DNA of 64,000 nucleotides from Chitinophaga sancti (GCF_034087045.1 NZ_CP139247.1:2382001-2446000); one strand, 5' to 3'. Positions 1-8,027 are shown, counted from the stretch's first letter. The notes: generated by a model from the letters alone, not told the origin. Made by a program: numbers and translations.

Positions 1-8
1 GTATAATA

Positions 9-593
9 ATGTTATTACAAGAAACTCAACTAGACGTTGATGCTTTATATCTTAGTTGGAATAGAGCTACTCTAGCTGATATGAAGCATCAATTGCAAAG
101 TGTACCGGCTGAACAAAAAGAATGGTACCAAAATAACATTGACGCGCTCCATAGTACGGGCAATCTTAATACTGATAGTATTGATAAGGAATCACTGCGT
201 CACACGTTTCTAAGTCATTTAACATCCCGTTTTCCAAAGCTTTTTGACAATTTCCTTGTTATCGAGATTACAACATCAGGAGAAATACAAAAGATATTCA
301 AATTTGTACTTGATATCAGTGATTGCGCTCATCCTGTAATATATGGATATCAGTATAAAGGAGAATGGGAATCGATAGGCATTATAAAGGATACGAAGTT
401 GACAGTAAACAAGCATTTAGAACAGATACAAACGGCACCTCAAAAGGGATTTAATTTTGAGGATGTTATTGTAACAAGATTTATGAAGGGTAAAGTGGAA
501 TCTTCAAAATATCTTGCACATTTCACATTAGCTGAAAAAAGCTTTGTAACAGATGTGTTGTCGCGGTATATATCTTCATATATTAAAAAATAG
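9..593 (+). CDS. Putative RHS-associated immunity protein (paralogue of the 2751-3341 protein)
   Basis: A 194-residue soluble protein with no signal peptide and no membrane segment. I do not recognise a named family. It is clearly paralogous to the protein at 2751-3341: both start with an LxWxxAT-xxD(M/V)K motif, share a central VxDxSD/VxDVSD strand, and end with a (S/Q)SKYL block followed by a (T/A)(D/E)VL(S/D)R motif. It sits next to broken RHS toxin pieces, where immunity genes are typically found, so immunity against an RHS C-terminal toxin is the working idea, by context only. The start is the ATG at 9; the gene may extend to the left of the window, because only 8 bases precede it. AT-rich like its neighbours. 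Confidence 0.6.
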   Translation: MLLQETQLDVDALYLSWNRATLADMKHQLQSVPAEQKEWYQNNIDALHSTGNLNTDSIDKESLRHTFLSHLTSRFPKLFDNFLVIEITTSGEIQKIFKFVLDISDCAHPVIYGYQYKGEWESIGIIKDTKLTVNKHLEQIQTAPQKGFNFEDVIVTRFMKGKVESSKYLAHFTLAEKSFVTDVLSRYISSYIKK

Positions 594-622
594 AAATGAC
601 GTTAGTGGAAAAACCAAATTAG

Positions 623-913
623 ATGGCGCTAATTTTTGAAAATATAAGTATTTCCACCACTACTACTTATGGTTCCAGTTCCGCGACTCTTCCTGATACT
701 GCCGGCATTTACAGTACCGGGCAGCTCAATAAAAGCATTTCAATCGATAAAGCAGGGCACCAGGTGATAGAATACAAGGACAAAGACGGCCAACTCATTC
801 TCAAAAAAGTCCAATTGGCCGATAGTCCTGGTAAAGCCTATGATGGATGGTTATGCACCTACTATGTGTATGACGATCTGGGCAGTCTTCGCTTTGTAAT
901 ATTAAATTATTAA
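623..913 (+). pseudogene. RHS/YD-repeat core fragment, 3'-truncated
   Basis: A 96-residue open frame matching a short internal stretch of Bacteroidota RHS proteins: a GQLxKxIxxDxxGxxVxEYKDKxGQxxLKKVQ-type strand pair, then YYVYDDLGSLRFVI. In full-length proteins this stretch lies well inside a core of more than 1000 residues and continues after LRFVI. Here it ends after two further residues (NY) at a stop. There is no signal peptide and no toxin domain. It is therefore a decayed piece of an RHS core. The LRR gene begins immediately after it, at ATG 915, as expected for a toxin/immunity cassette boundary. Confidence 0.75.
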
Positions 914-1000
914 TATGTTAAAAATAGTTGAAGGGGGATTCCGTATTTCCACAGAAAATGGTAGAGAAATTCTGACCATTCAATCGGAGAGGATCAAGGA

Positions 1001-1795
1001 GTGTATGGATTTTTTTTTAAAAGAAAATATGATGGAATTAGAGTTGACCCGTTTTTTGGGTTTAATTTTACAAGTCTGAATTTTTTGAAGGATTATTCGG
1101 AGTTATGGAAAGAAATTAAATACATATCAATTGCTGAAGAGATAGTGGATATCACTGCAATGATGCTCCTAACTGAATTAAAATATATATCTATTGCACA
1201 AAAGAACCCTAAAGTAGATTTTTCTCATTTTCCAATGCTTGAAAATTTAATTACGGCAGGAGGTGGTAAGATTAAAAATTTAGAGCTTTGTGAAAAATTG
1301 GAGTCACTAGCTATTTATTACTATAATTCTAAAAGCAAAGATTTCTCTGAAATTCCTTCTGTTATTTGGATTAAGGAGATTCATATCTCTAATTCTTCTG
1401 TTATTAATCTTAATGGACTGGAAAAATTTAATGCTCTTGAAAAGGCGTCTTTTCATTATTGTACTAAATTGGAGGAGTTATGTTGCCTAGATAATGCTTC
1501 TAATACACTCACATTTTTGGAATTTGATAACTGCAAGAAAATTCTTAATCATGACTATATCAAAAATCTTAAAAATCTAAAAGTATTGGCTTTAAATGAT
1601 TGTGGTTCGATTCCTTCTTTTCAATTTGTGAGTAAGATGTTGGCATTGAAGAGCATTCGATTCGTTGGTACGAATGTTCTTGATGGGGATTTGATGCCTT
1701 TGTTGAGATTAGATTATGCTGGGTTTTCAAACAAACGTCATTTTTCTCATACCTTTGAAGAGATTAAGTTATTGAATGAGAAAAGAAATGGTTGA
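1001..1795 (+). CDS. Leucine-rich-repeat-like putative immunity protein, probably 5'-frameshifted
   Basis: The 264-residue frame has a repeated pattern of Leu/Ile at repeat-like spacing (ELKYISIAQ, MLENLITAGG, LESLAIYYYN, LKNLKVLALNDCG), typical of the short LRR solenoids found beside RHS tips. The listed start is a GTG at 1001, which is unlikely. A better start is the ATG at 915, directly after the RHS fragment, encoding MLKIVEGGFRIST and ending in ...CMDFFLKEN. That frame and the LRR frame differ by one base and meet in an oligo-T/oligo-A run at about 1010-1030. One base there would join them into one protein starting at 915. Either a real inactivating indel or a homopolymer sequencing error explains this. 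Confidence 0.65.
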   Translation: MYGFFFKRKYDGIRVDPFFGFNFTSLNFLKDYSELWKEIKYISIAEEIVDITAMMLLTELKYISIAQKNPKVDFSHFPMLENLITAGGGKIKNLELCEKLESLAIYYYNSKSKDFSEIPSVIWIKEIHISNSSVINLNGLEKFNALEKASFHYCTKLEELCCLDNASNTLTFLEFDNCKKILNHDYIKNLKNLKVLALNDCGSIPSFQFVSKMLALKSIRFVGTNVLDGDLMPLLRLDYAGFSNKRHFSHTFEEIKLLNEKRNG

Positions 1796-1854
1796 AAGCT
1801 GTTTGATTGAAATTTGAAATACTAATGTTAGTATGGCAAAGTCAATTATTATTT

Positions 1855-2511
1855 ATGATCGATTATACAAAAAGTGCTAAATTTTTCTGGGATTGGTTTT
1901 CAGGAAGGCAATTCGAATATTATGTCATTGAAAGCCTGGATGAATCTCAGCAGGAAAATTTAATAAATCAAATGTTGATTCAACTACAAGCATATTGTGC
2001 TAATTTGTATTTTGAAATTTCAAAAAACTTATATGGAAAACAGGAATTGATCATTTCGGCTGGAGGCGATCCATCTCTCTTTAATGTTGTCGATAGTTTG
2101 GTCCGGGCAGCACCTGAATTTGAAAAATGGAATATTATTTCATTAAAACCGCCAGTTTTAGAAAATTTTGAAATGAATTATGAAGGGATAGTTATTAATA
2201 CAGAAAATTTGTTTTTCGCTCCTTTGAAAATGAAGGATCCCTCTTCTAAAATTAGCCTTAGATTGTTTCTCGAAAATTATAAGATGGAGCGAAAAGAAGA
2301 CTATTTGGAGGCAGCCTGGAATATTATGGACAGTATGTTAGGTGAAAGATCTTGTGCCGAAGATATTGGTTACCTCGATATAGAGGGGATTCCCAATCCC
2401 CAAATGATTGAATTTAATATAAATTCAGGTGCGTTATTTCGTATTTCTGAGGTAAGAAAATATGTTGAAAAAAATAGACTAGTGTCAAGCCAAATTAATA
2501 ACGTCGTATAA
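1855..2511 (+). CDS. Hypothetical protein, putative immunity
   Basis: About 218 residues from ATG 1855 (MIDYTKSAKFFWDWF). The frame is open from a TTG at 1807 with another ATG at 1825, but 1855 gives the most natural N-terminus. Visible features are an aromatic FFWDWF segment, a YFEISK strand, and an ELIISAGGDPSLFNVVDSLV block followed by AAPEFEKWNIISLKPP. I have seen this architecture in uncharacterised Bacteroidota proteins beside RHS loci. No signal peptide, no TM segment and no catalytic motif are evident. It follows the LRR gene closely. Immunity is inferred from position only. Confidence 0.55.
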   Translation: MIDYTKSAKFFWDWFSGRQFEYYVIESLDESQQENLINQMLIQLQAYCANLYFEISKNLYGKQELIISAGGDPSLFNVVDSLVRAAPEFEKWNIISLKPPVLENFEMNYEGIVINTENLFFAPLKMKDPSSKISLRLFLENYKMERKEDYLEAAWNIMDSMLGERSCAEDIGYLDIEGIPNPQMIEFNINSGALFRISEVRKYVEKNRLVSSQINNVV

Positions 2512-2523
2512 AAACCCTAACTT

Positions 2524-2754
2524 TTGTTCCAAAAAGTTCTGGTAAGGTATAAAGTAACCCTTAGCCAGTCGGAACGCGAGGAACTGAAAGGGATAACTAT
2601 TAGTCAGGATGAATTAAATGTTAGTAAAAGGGAAAGAATTATTAGGAGTGAACTGGGAGTAACCCCAAGGGCAATCCCGATACCTAAATCATTTGAGTTC
2701 CATTATAACACTAAGCTATTAAAAGAACCCAAAAAACCAACATTACACCCATGA
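2524..2754 (+). CDS. Small hypothetical ORF, possible toxin-tip remnant
   Basis: A 76-residue frame open from 2521 with only a TTG start. It is Lys/Glu-rich (LSQSEREELKGITISQDEL) with a proline-rich C-terminus. Its stop overlaps the start of the next gene as ATGA at 2751-2754, the arrangement expected between an RHS toxin tip and its immunity gene. It could be the last piece of a toxin whose 5' part has been lost. No family recognised; it may not be expressed. Confidence 0.3.
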   Translation: MFQKVLVRYKVTLSQSEREELKGITISQDELNVSKRERIIRSELGVTPRAIPIPKSFEFHYNTKLLKEPKKPTLHP

Positions 2755-3341
2755 GTATGACGAGTGTTTGTCTATTAATAACAATCTTTTTCCATCAAAA
2801 TATAACTATACTGAAAGATTCAGTATGTCTGGACTGGGAAAACGCAACGATAAATGATGTAAAATGTCAATTAGAACAAAACCATTTACTTTCAGGAAAT
2901 GCTTATAAGGAATTATTAGCAGTTTTAGGAGATTCAGAAATAGAGCGATCCAGAATAGAATTGAGATGTGATCTCCTGAATAAAATAAAGGAATCTAATC
3001 CTTTATTTTTTAACAAATATTTTATCATTGAGACTAATACAAAAACAGATCCTACCAGAAGTCTTGCTTTGGTTGTAGATGTAAGTGATAGTAGCCATTT
3101 AGTATTGTATACTTACCAACGATTATCATACGACTGGAAACTAACCGAAGTTTTAAAGGACATGAAACTGCGATTAAACAATGATATATATTCGAAAAAT
3201 AAACGAGGCGTCAATATGGGCTACTTAATTGTCTCGCAATTTGAAAAAGAGAAGGTTAAACAGTCTAAATATCTCACTGGATTATCATTAAACGCAGACT
3301 CATGGGTAGCGGAAGTTTTAGATAGAAATGAGACTTTATAA
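2751..3341 (+). CDS. Putative RHS-associated immunity protein (paralogue of the 9-593 protein)
   Basis: A 196-residue protein that shares its layout with the 9-593 protein: an N-terminal VCLDWENATINDVKCQLEQ helix, a central ALVVDVSDSSHLVLYTYQ strand pair, and a C-terminal QSKYLTGLSL...EVLDRN segment. The first 20 residues are fairly hydrophobic (SVCLLITIFFHQNITIL), but a signal peptide is not convincing. The ATG at 2751 overlaps the preceding stop by four bases, indicating translational coupling. Two divergent copies about 2.7 kb apart suggest successive acquisition of related toxin/immunity cassettes. The function is unproven. Confidence 0.6.
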   Translation: MSMTSVCLLITIFFHQNITILKDSVCLDWENATINDVKCQLEQNHLLSGNAYKELLAVLGDSEIERSRIELRCDLLNKIKESNPLFFNKYFIIETNTKTDPTRSLALVVDVSDSSHLVLYTYQRLSYDWKLTEVLKDMKLRLNNDIYSKNKRGVNMGYLIVSQFEKEKVKQSKYLTGLSLNADSWVAEVLDRNETL

Positions 3342-3500
3342 AACATTGACATGTAAAATGCGAGAATAATAGAAAACGGTCTCCCTATAATTACGCATTT
3401 GTGATTGTGAAAAAACATGAATATGTTGAAAGAGGTAAAACTTCATTTGACAGGGTTACTTCACTGATTGTTTAAAGCGTGGATTGATTGAAGTATATTG

Positions 3501-3530
3501 GCTGCAGGCAAACGCCTGCGGCTTTTCATT
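3501..3530 (+). terminator. Rho-independent terminator
   Basis: GCAGGC at 3504-3509 pairs with GCCTGC at 3514-3519 around an AAAC loop. The stem extends outward with a GC pair and a wobble, then TTTTCATTTCTT. It probably ends transcription of the 2751-3341 gene. Confidence 0.7.
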
Positions 3531-3555
3531 TCTTGATTTAATCTGATTATTTTGC

Positions 3556-3611
3556 ATAATGACATGATATAAGCTTTGCCAGAAATGGTGAGGCTTATAT
3601 CATGTCATTAT
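3556..3611. repeat. 19-bp perfect inverted repeat
   Basis: Arms at 3556-3574 and 3593-3611 (ATAATGACATGATATAAGC and its exact complement) are separated by 18 bases that hold a small inner CCA/TGG pair. AT-rich and without a T-run, so not a standard terminator. It may be a small inserted palindrome. It lies in the gene-free stretch 3342-3850, which otherwise holds the terminator at 3501, a 14-bp palindrome at 3654-3667 and no supportable gene. Confidence 0.7.
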
Positions 3612-3850
3612 AAGCAGTTTTATTTTTAAAGTCCCGAATCATCATATCAGTTTGAGGATATATCCTCTTGCCTCTTTCGGGAGGGTGTTAATATCTTCCA
3701 ACTGTTTTCATGTAGCCTTATCCAAGATGAGGTTAGTTTTACCTACGAAGAAATCAATCGAAATGGCCAGCACATCTGCAGTTTTAATATATTCAATTGA
3801 AAAAAGGAACCGTTATTTTTAGGGTATTAGTAGTTCTTTGAAGATGGTGA

Positions 3851-4738
3851 GAGGAAGACGGTAATTATTACCCGTTTGGGTTGACGATGGCGGGGATTAG
3901 TAGTAATGCGCTGAAGGAGCTGGATATTACAAAAATTTGCTTCTACATAGAAGGATTAGTGTATGAACGGGACACCTTACGATATATTATTGACGAAGAA
4001 GGCCGTATTCGTCCGGAATACGATTCCGGCAAAGCCCTCGTTTATCATTGGGATTATTTTGAAAAAGATCACCTGGGCAATGTCAGGGTAGTATTGGGAG
4101 ATAATGCAGACACCAGCGTATACGCCGCTACCATGGAGACAGCCAGCAGTGCGACTGAAAATGCTTTATTCAGTAACATAGACAATACCCGCACGGCGCT
4201 TCCTGCTGGCTATCCTACGGATGAAACTACCAATCCAAATGCATATGTAGCCAGGCTGAATGCAGAAAGTGGTGAAAAAATAGGTCCATCCATTGTATTA
4301 CGGGTCATGGCGGGGGATACCCTGCAGCTGGGGGTCAAAGCATTTTACAAAAGCACGGCAGCCAGCACCTCCAGTACTACCACAAGCAGTATGCTAGCCG
4401 CACTTGTACAGGCATTCAGTTCTTCCACTATCTTTGATGGTACACATGCGGCTGCGGGTACAAATTCTGCTATTTCGTCAGCATATACATCCAGTGAGTA
4501 CGAAGAGTTGATCAGCAAGGATGCAGATGAGAATCTTTCTACTAAACCCAGGGCGTATCTCACCTATGTGCTTTTTGACGACCTGTTCAACATGGTAGAT
4601 GATAAAAGTGGTGTGAAACAGGTACAGGGAAATCCTGATGAATTGCAAACATTGACGGTAGAGAAGTTCGTTATTAAAAAAACAGGATTTGTTTATATTT
4701 ATACCAGCAATGAAAGTGGGGAGAATGTGTATTTATAA
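3851..4738 (+). pseudogene. RHS core C-terminal fragment, rearranged
   Basis: The frame is open from 3851 with no good start (a TTG at 3881 is possible). It begins EEDGNYYPFGLTMAGISSNAL, a motif that in intact Bacteroidota RHS proteins lies downstream of the DHLGNVRVVL block. Here DHLGNVRVVL comes after it (about 4064-4093), so two RHS pieces have been joined in the wrong order. The frame then reads through a Ser/Thr/Ala-rich stretch and a VYIYTSNESGENVY segment that would continue to FDNL in an intact core. It stops at 4736-4738 because a 388-bp duplication follows directly. No toxin domain is present. Confidence 0.75.
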
Positions 4739-5111
4739 AAGCACGGCAGCCAGCACCTCCAGTACGACCACAAGCAGTATGCTAGCCGCACTTGTACAGG
4801 CATTCAGTTCTTCCACTATCTCTGATGGTACACATGCGGCTGCAGGTACAAATTCCGCTATTTCGTCAGCATATACATCCAGTGAGTACGAAGAGTTGAT
4901 CAGCAAGGATGCGGATGAGAACCTTGCTACTAAACCAAAGGCGTATCTCACCTATGTACTTTTTGACGACCTGTTCAACATGGTAGATGATAATAGTGGT
5001 GTGAAACAGGTACAGGGAAATCCTGATGAATTGCAAACATTGACGGTAGAGAAGTTTGTTATTAAAAAAACAGGATTTGTTTATATTTATACAAGTAATG
5101 AAAGTGGGGAG
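4344..5111 (+). repeat. Tandem 388-bp direct repeat within the RHS core
   Basis: Copy 1 spans 4344-4731 and copy 2 spans 4732 to about 5111, at a constant offset of 388 bases. They differ at roughly 15 positions, about 96% identity by eye. The offset is not a multiple of three, so copy 2 lies in a different frame from copy 1. Copy 2 diverges from copy 1 directly after the GGGGAG at 5106-5111. Confidence 0.85.
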
Positions 5112-5132
5112 TATTATAATCGTCTGCTATGA
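4689..5132 (+). pseudogene. Second RHS core fragment (duplicated segment) with a very short tip
   Basis: Reads copy 2 of the 388-bp repeat: KSTAAS-type Ser/Thr stretch, SSAYTSSEYEELISKDADENL, YVLFDDLFNMVDD, then YIYTSNESGE. After the end of homology it adds only YYNRLL before the stop. The stop overlaps the ATG of the next gene as ATGA (5129-5132), as RHS tips do with their immunity genes. The TTG start at 4689 is unlikely to be used. This is best read as a remnant left when a toxin tip was exchanged or deleted. Confidence 0.65.
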
Positions 5133-5620
5133 GCAAAACAATTATTCTATTTAATGTTATTTATTATGCTATTATTATTGGCTTAATAAAATTAGGTCAA
5201 GACGATCCCAGCAGTTCTTTGGGTTATGACTACTTTATAATTATGTTTTGGGGTATAGCAGCATTCCTATTAGTTTTTTTCTTGATTAAGAGAATTATTT
5301 ACCCTAAAACAATATTTGAAAAGATTGGGGTTTTCACTGCAACGCCTTTAATAAGCATAATGGTTTTTATGATTATTATGTCATTTAAAGAAAATGTAAG
5401 TTCTGAATGGATTTTTAATAAAAATGGAAAACGGTATAAAGTGCTAACATTTGATAAAGATAAAAGTACAGGCGGCAAACGAATTGAATATTATAGGAGT
5501 ATTGATAGAAAAGGTACTAAAGAAGATATATGGATAAAGGATAGCACATGGGTTTATTTATCTAAAACAGGAGATACAATTAGAAAGGTAAAATACAAAG
5601 ACAACATCGAAGTAAAATAA
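5129..5620 (+). CDS. Small membrane protein, putative immunity
   Basis: A 163-residue protein with three predicted membrane segments, at about residues 5-21, 33-53 and 68-86. A charged C-terminal domain of about 75 residues follows (EWIFNKNGKRYKVLTFDKD... and IKDSTWVYLSKTGDTIRKVKY). It starts inside the stop codon of the upstream RHS fragment (ATGA) and is followed directly by a strong terminator, so it ends a transcription unit. Membrane immunity proteins of this size commonly pair with RHS toxins that act at or across the inner membrane. The cognate toxin is not visible here. Function inferred from context. Confidence 0.6.
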   Translation: MSKTIILFNVIYYAIIIGLIKLGQDDPSSSLGYDYFIIMFWGIAAFLLVFFLIKRIIYPKTIFEKIGVFTATPLISIMVFMIIMSFKENVSSEWIFNKNGKRYKVLTFDKDKSTGGKRIEYYRSIDRKGTKEDIWIKDSTWVYLSKTGDTIRKVKYKDNIEVK

Positions 5621-5623
5621 CTA

Positions 5624-5657
5624 AAAATTAAAGCCCCGTGAGGGGCTTTAATTTTTA
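5624..5657 (+). terminator. Strong bidirectional terminator
   Basis: Perfect stem AATTAAAGCCCC (5626-5637) with GGGGCTTTAATT, GTGA loop, flanked by A-runs on the left and T-runs on the right. It ends the membrane-protein gene at 5129-5620. Confidence 0.85.
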
Positions 5658-5660
5658 TGA

Positions 5661-6290
5661 GGCATACGCTTTTTTACAGTTATCCCCCTACCCGATGAAG
5701 GAGAACAAGAAAGCTGGACTCTATATCATTATACGGTTAATAACCCAATTAAGAATAGTGATATAGACGGGAAGAGATGGGGTAATATTATAGGTGCTAT
5801 AGTGGGAGCAGCTGTTGATTATGGAGAGCAAGTTGATTCAAACTACATTCAAGGAAACGATAATCCCTGGACCAATAATATTAATTTGCTATCAATTGGC
5901 ATAGCTGCAATAAGAGGTGCCGTTACAAGTGGCGGAAGTGTTGTATCTAGGATTGCAGCAAAAACGGCTTTAAAGGTAGGCGCAGCGGCAATTAACAATG
6001 CTTTAGAAGTAAAGACGTCTGAAGATGGATTGCAGGTTAAGGTGGAGAAAAATGCGGTTAATCTTGTTAAGAATACAGTAGTGGATTTAGCTGTTGACGC
6101 AGCAGCTGTGAGTTTGGCATATAAGGGCGGTAAGATTTTGTCTAAAGTTGGTGTTAATAAAGGCGAAATTGATAAAACCGCTAAAAGTGTAGTTAGGGCT
6201 GCTGGAGGAAGGGTTACAAGAAGCACTAATCAAGCCATTAAGAAAGTAGCAGAGGAAGTAAGAGTACCCTTGAAAGTACCGTTAAAATGA
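5661..6290 (+). pseudogene. RHS C-terminal tip fragment (pre-toxin region), frameshifted at its end
   Basis: Open from 5661 without a start; GTG 5802 is the first start-like codon. It reads ESWTLYHYTVNNPIKNSDIDGKRW, the end of an RHS core (an HYTxNNPIxxxDxDG motif), then Gly/Ala-rich hydrophobic helices (IIGAIVGAAVDYGEQV, SIGIAAIRGAVTSGG) and a Lys-rich region typical of pre-toxin linkers. It ends KVPLK at 6290. One frame over, sequence from 6287 continues as MTTNATKDKVKEKTGVK up to the IS3 element, so the original tip probably ran further and shifted frame near the CCC at 6267-6269. No recognisable toxin domain. Confidence 0.65.
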
Positions 6291-6335
6291 CTACTAATGC
6301 GACCAAGGATAAAGTAAAAGAGAAAACGGGGGTAA

Positions 6336-6783
6336 TGAGGTGTATTGAATTATCCGGACAGTGTATTTGTTTAGGTTAAAGTATTAGATTAATTCTATAG
6401 AATAGAGAAACATGTTTTGATGCTATGCCTACACAAACCTAATAAAAAAGATTCATGCGCGCAGCGCATACCTATTTTTCTTTTTTTTGCTTCTTTTTTT
6501 TCTTAAAACCACAACGCCTTAGAAACACTTATCCACATTGGCTTTTAGCCATTATTACATAGATGCTTTTGTAGGATAAATCATTATCTTTGTTTTGCCG
6601 GAAAGAAGCGGAATCAGGCGCTGCAGAGGTGCAACCTGCCAGGAATATTTCCGGACATCGGAGCATTATAGTTCTTTGAATAACAGACATAGCCGCCAGC
6701 AAAAAGAGCATTACGTTAACTATCTGTATAATTATCGTTATTAAGTGCATATCGCCGATATATTAGCTTTATCGTCATTAATT
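6336..6783. other. Gene-free tail inside the IS3 element
   Basis: 448 bases between the left terminal repeat and the orfB stop. It contains a GCGCGCAGCGC stretch at about 6457-6467, long T-runs at 6476-6502, and a 73-residue minus-strand frame (6529-6750) with biased composition and no family resemblance, which I do not call as a gene. Most IS3 elements have only tens of bases here. Confidence 0.5.
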
Positions 6784-7602
6784 TCATGTTGCTAGTTTTT
6801 GTTCAAATACATTTGGTGATAAATATCCAAGTGACGAGTGCAATCGTTTGGGATTGTAATACATTTCGATATACTCGAAAATTTCGGTACGGGAATCTTC
6901 AGCAGATTCAAATGCACCACCTTCCATTAGTTCTGCCTTAAATCGGCCAAAATAGGATTCCATGTGGGCATTATCATACGGGTTATCAGCATCACTCATA
7001 CTTTGGATGAGTTTATGTTTATTGATAAGCTGACGAAATTTAGTCCCGGCATATTGACCACCCCGATCAGAGTGTATGATCATTCCTTCGGGAATCGGTC
7101 GTCCTTTAAGGGCCTTTTTTAGCGATGTGATTACCAGAGACTCTTTCATGTGGTCCTGCTCTTCCCAGCCCACTATTTTACGTGAGTATAAGTCCATCCA
7201 TACAGACAAGTAACGGAAGCTTCCATCTGCCATCGGAATGTAGGTAATGTCACCAACCCAGGTTTCATTTATCTTACCTGGGAAGCCTCGTTGTTTATAT
7301 ACGTTCGGACTTATTAAGTAAGGATGACGACTATCGGTGGTTTTAGGCACAAAAGATCGCGGTTGAATTGCTTTTAATCCGTTCTTCAACATTGTCTTTC
7401 TGATCTTAAAAACGCTCGTTTTAACGCCTTCCTGGTTAAGAGCTTTGAGGATTCTTCGAGTGCCGTATCGACGCCTGTTTTCTTTAAAAACACTTACTAT
7501 CTGCTCCTCTAACCTCTTGCTGTCAGGGTTTGGTTGATAGGTCTTCTCTTTCTTCCATTCGTAATAACAACTTCGGCTTATTGACAACACATCGCAGAGC
7601 AA
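6784..7602 (-). CDS. IS3-family transposase OrfB (rve integrase core)
   Basis: 272 residues from the ATG at 7602, but the frame continues upstream to overlap orfA (reading GNFQPGESVKIYAFIDTLKGQYPL), so the functional product is an OrfAB fusion made by -1 frameshifting. Domain order: an HTH_21-like segment (FKENRRRYGTRRILKAL), then the DDE catalytic core with WVGDITYIP (first Asp), IIHSDRGGQY (second Asp) and NPYDNAHMESYFGRFKAE (Glu). All three catalytic residues are present and the frame is intact, so this copy may be active. It ends 448 bp from the left end of the element. Confidence 0.9.
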   Translation of the reverse strand: MLCDVLSISRSCYYEWKKEKTYQPNPDSKRLEEQIVSVFKENRRRYGTRRILKALNQEGVKTSVFKIRKTMLKNGLKAIQPRSFVPKTTDSRHPYLISPNVYKQRGFPGKINETWVGDITYIPMADGSFRYLSVWMDLYSRKIVGWEEQDHMKESLVITSLKKALKGRPIPEGMIIHSDRGGQYAGTKFRQLINKHKLIQSMSDADNPYDNAHMESYFGRFKAELMEGGAFESAEDSRTEIFEYIEMYYNPKRLHSSLGYLSPNVFEQKLAT

Positions 7603-7649
7603 TTGAAGTGGATATTGGCCTTTTAAAGTATCAATAAACGCATAGATCT

Positions 7650-7967
7650 TTACTGATTCCCCCGGCTGAAAATTCCCAAGGCTTTTTTTAGAATATCGCG
7701 CTCCTGTTCAGCGCGACGTAGCTCTGCTTTCAATCGCTCATTTTCCGATAATAAGTCTGGTTGGCCTGATACCTCGTTGCCGCCCTCTCTGGGCGTTTGA
7801 CGGGTGGCCTTCTCTGCATTCTTCCATTGATAGACCAGGTTCTCCCCAATACCCATGGCTTGGGCTACATCAGAAACTGAACGTCCTGAGGATACCATTT
7901 TGATCACTTCTGCCTTGAAGGTGGCATCATACTTCCTACGCGTCTTTTTTGTCTTTTTCGTTGTCAT
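7650..7967 (-). CDS. IS3-family transposase OrfA (HTH)
   Basis: 105 residues: a Lys/Arg-rich start (MTTKKTKKTRRKYDATFK), an HTH_8-type DNA-binding domain (EVIKMVSSGRSVSDVAQAMGIGENLVYQWKN), then a heptad-like coiled coil (LLSENERLKAELRRAEQERDILKKAL). Just before its end the minus strand has the slippery run AAAAAAAGCC (plus 7680-7689). A -1 slip there enters the orfB frame, as in most IS3 elements. The ATG lies 51 bases inside the right terminal repeat end. Confidence 0.9.
   Translation of the reverse strand: MTTKKTKKTRRKYDATFKAEVIKMVSSGRSVSDVAQAMGIGENLVYQWKNAEKATRQTPREGGNEVSGQPDLLSENERLKAELRRAEQERDILKKALGIFSRGNQ
7680..7689 (-). promoter_or_regulatory. Programmed -1 frameshift site (orfA to orfB)
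   Basis: Minus-strand heptamer A AAA AAA followed by GCC at the codons CTA AAA AAA GCC of orfA. Slipping back one base gives AAA AGC CTT GGG AAT TTT CAG, which continues into orfB without a stop. Known mechanism for IS3-family transposases. Confidence 0.75.
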
Positions 7968-8027
7968 TGCTTCGTAAAGTTAAGCAAATTGACTGTCCGG
8001 TTTTACTGGTGCATCTCATAAAACGCC

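Larger units (their letters stand above)
6336..8018 (-). mobile_element. IS3-family insertion sequence, 1683 bp
   Basis: The terminal inverted repeats are 34 bp and imperfect (22/34): the left end starts TGAGGTGTATTG and the right end, read inward, starts TGAGATGCACCAG. Both share CCGGACAGT nine bases in a row. A 3-bp target duplication TAA flanks it at 6333-6335 and 8019-8021, as expected for IS3. It carries orfA and orfB on the minus strand. Unusually, about 448 bp without a convincing gene lie between the orfB stop and the left end. Confidence 0.85.

Noticed and set aside
4345..4951. Paired 72-aa minus-strand frames in the RHS duplication
   Set aside because: Mirror frames of the Ser/Thr/Ala-rich coding strand, duplicated only because the DNA is duplicated.
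6529..6750. 73-aa minus-strand frame inside the IS3 tail
   Set aside because: Biased composition, no family pattern and no coding-like context; the surrounding bases are T-runs.
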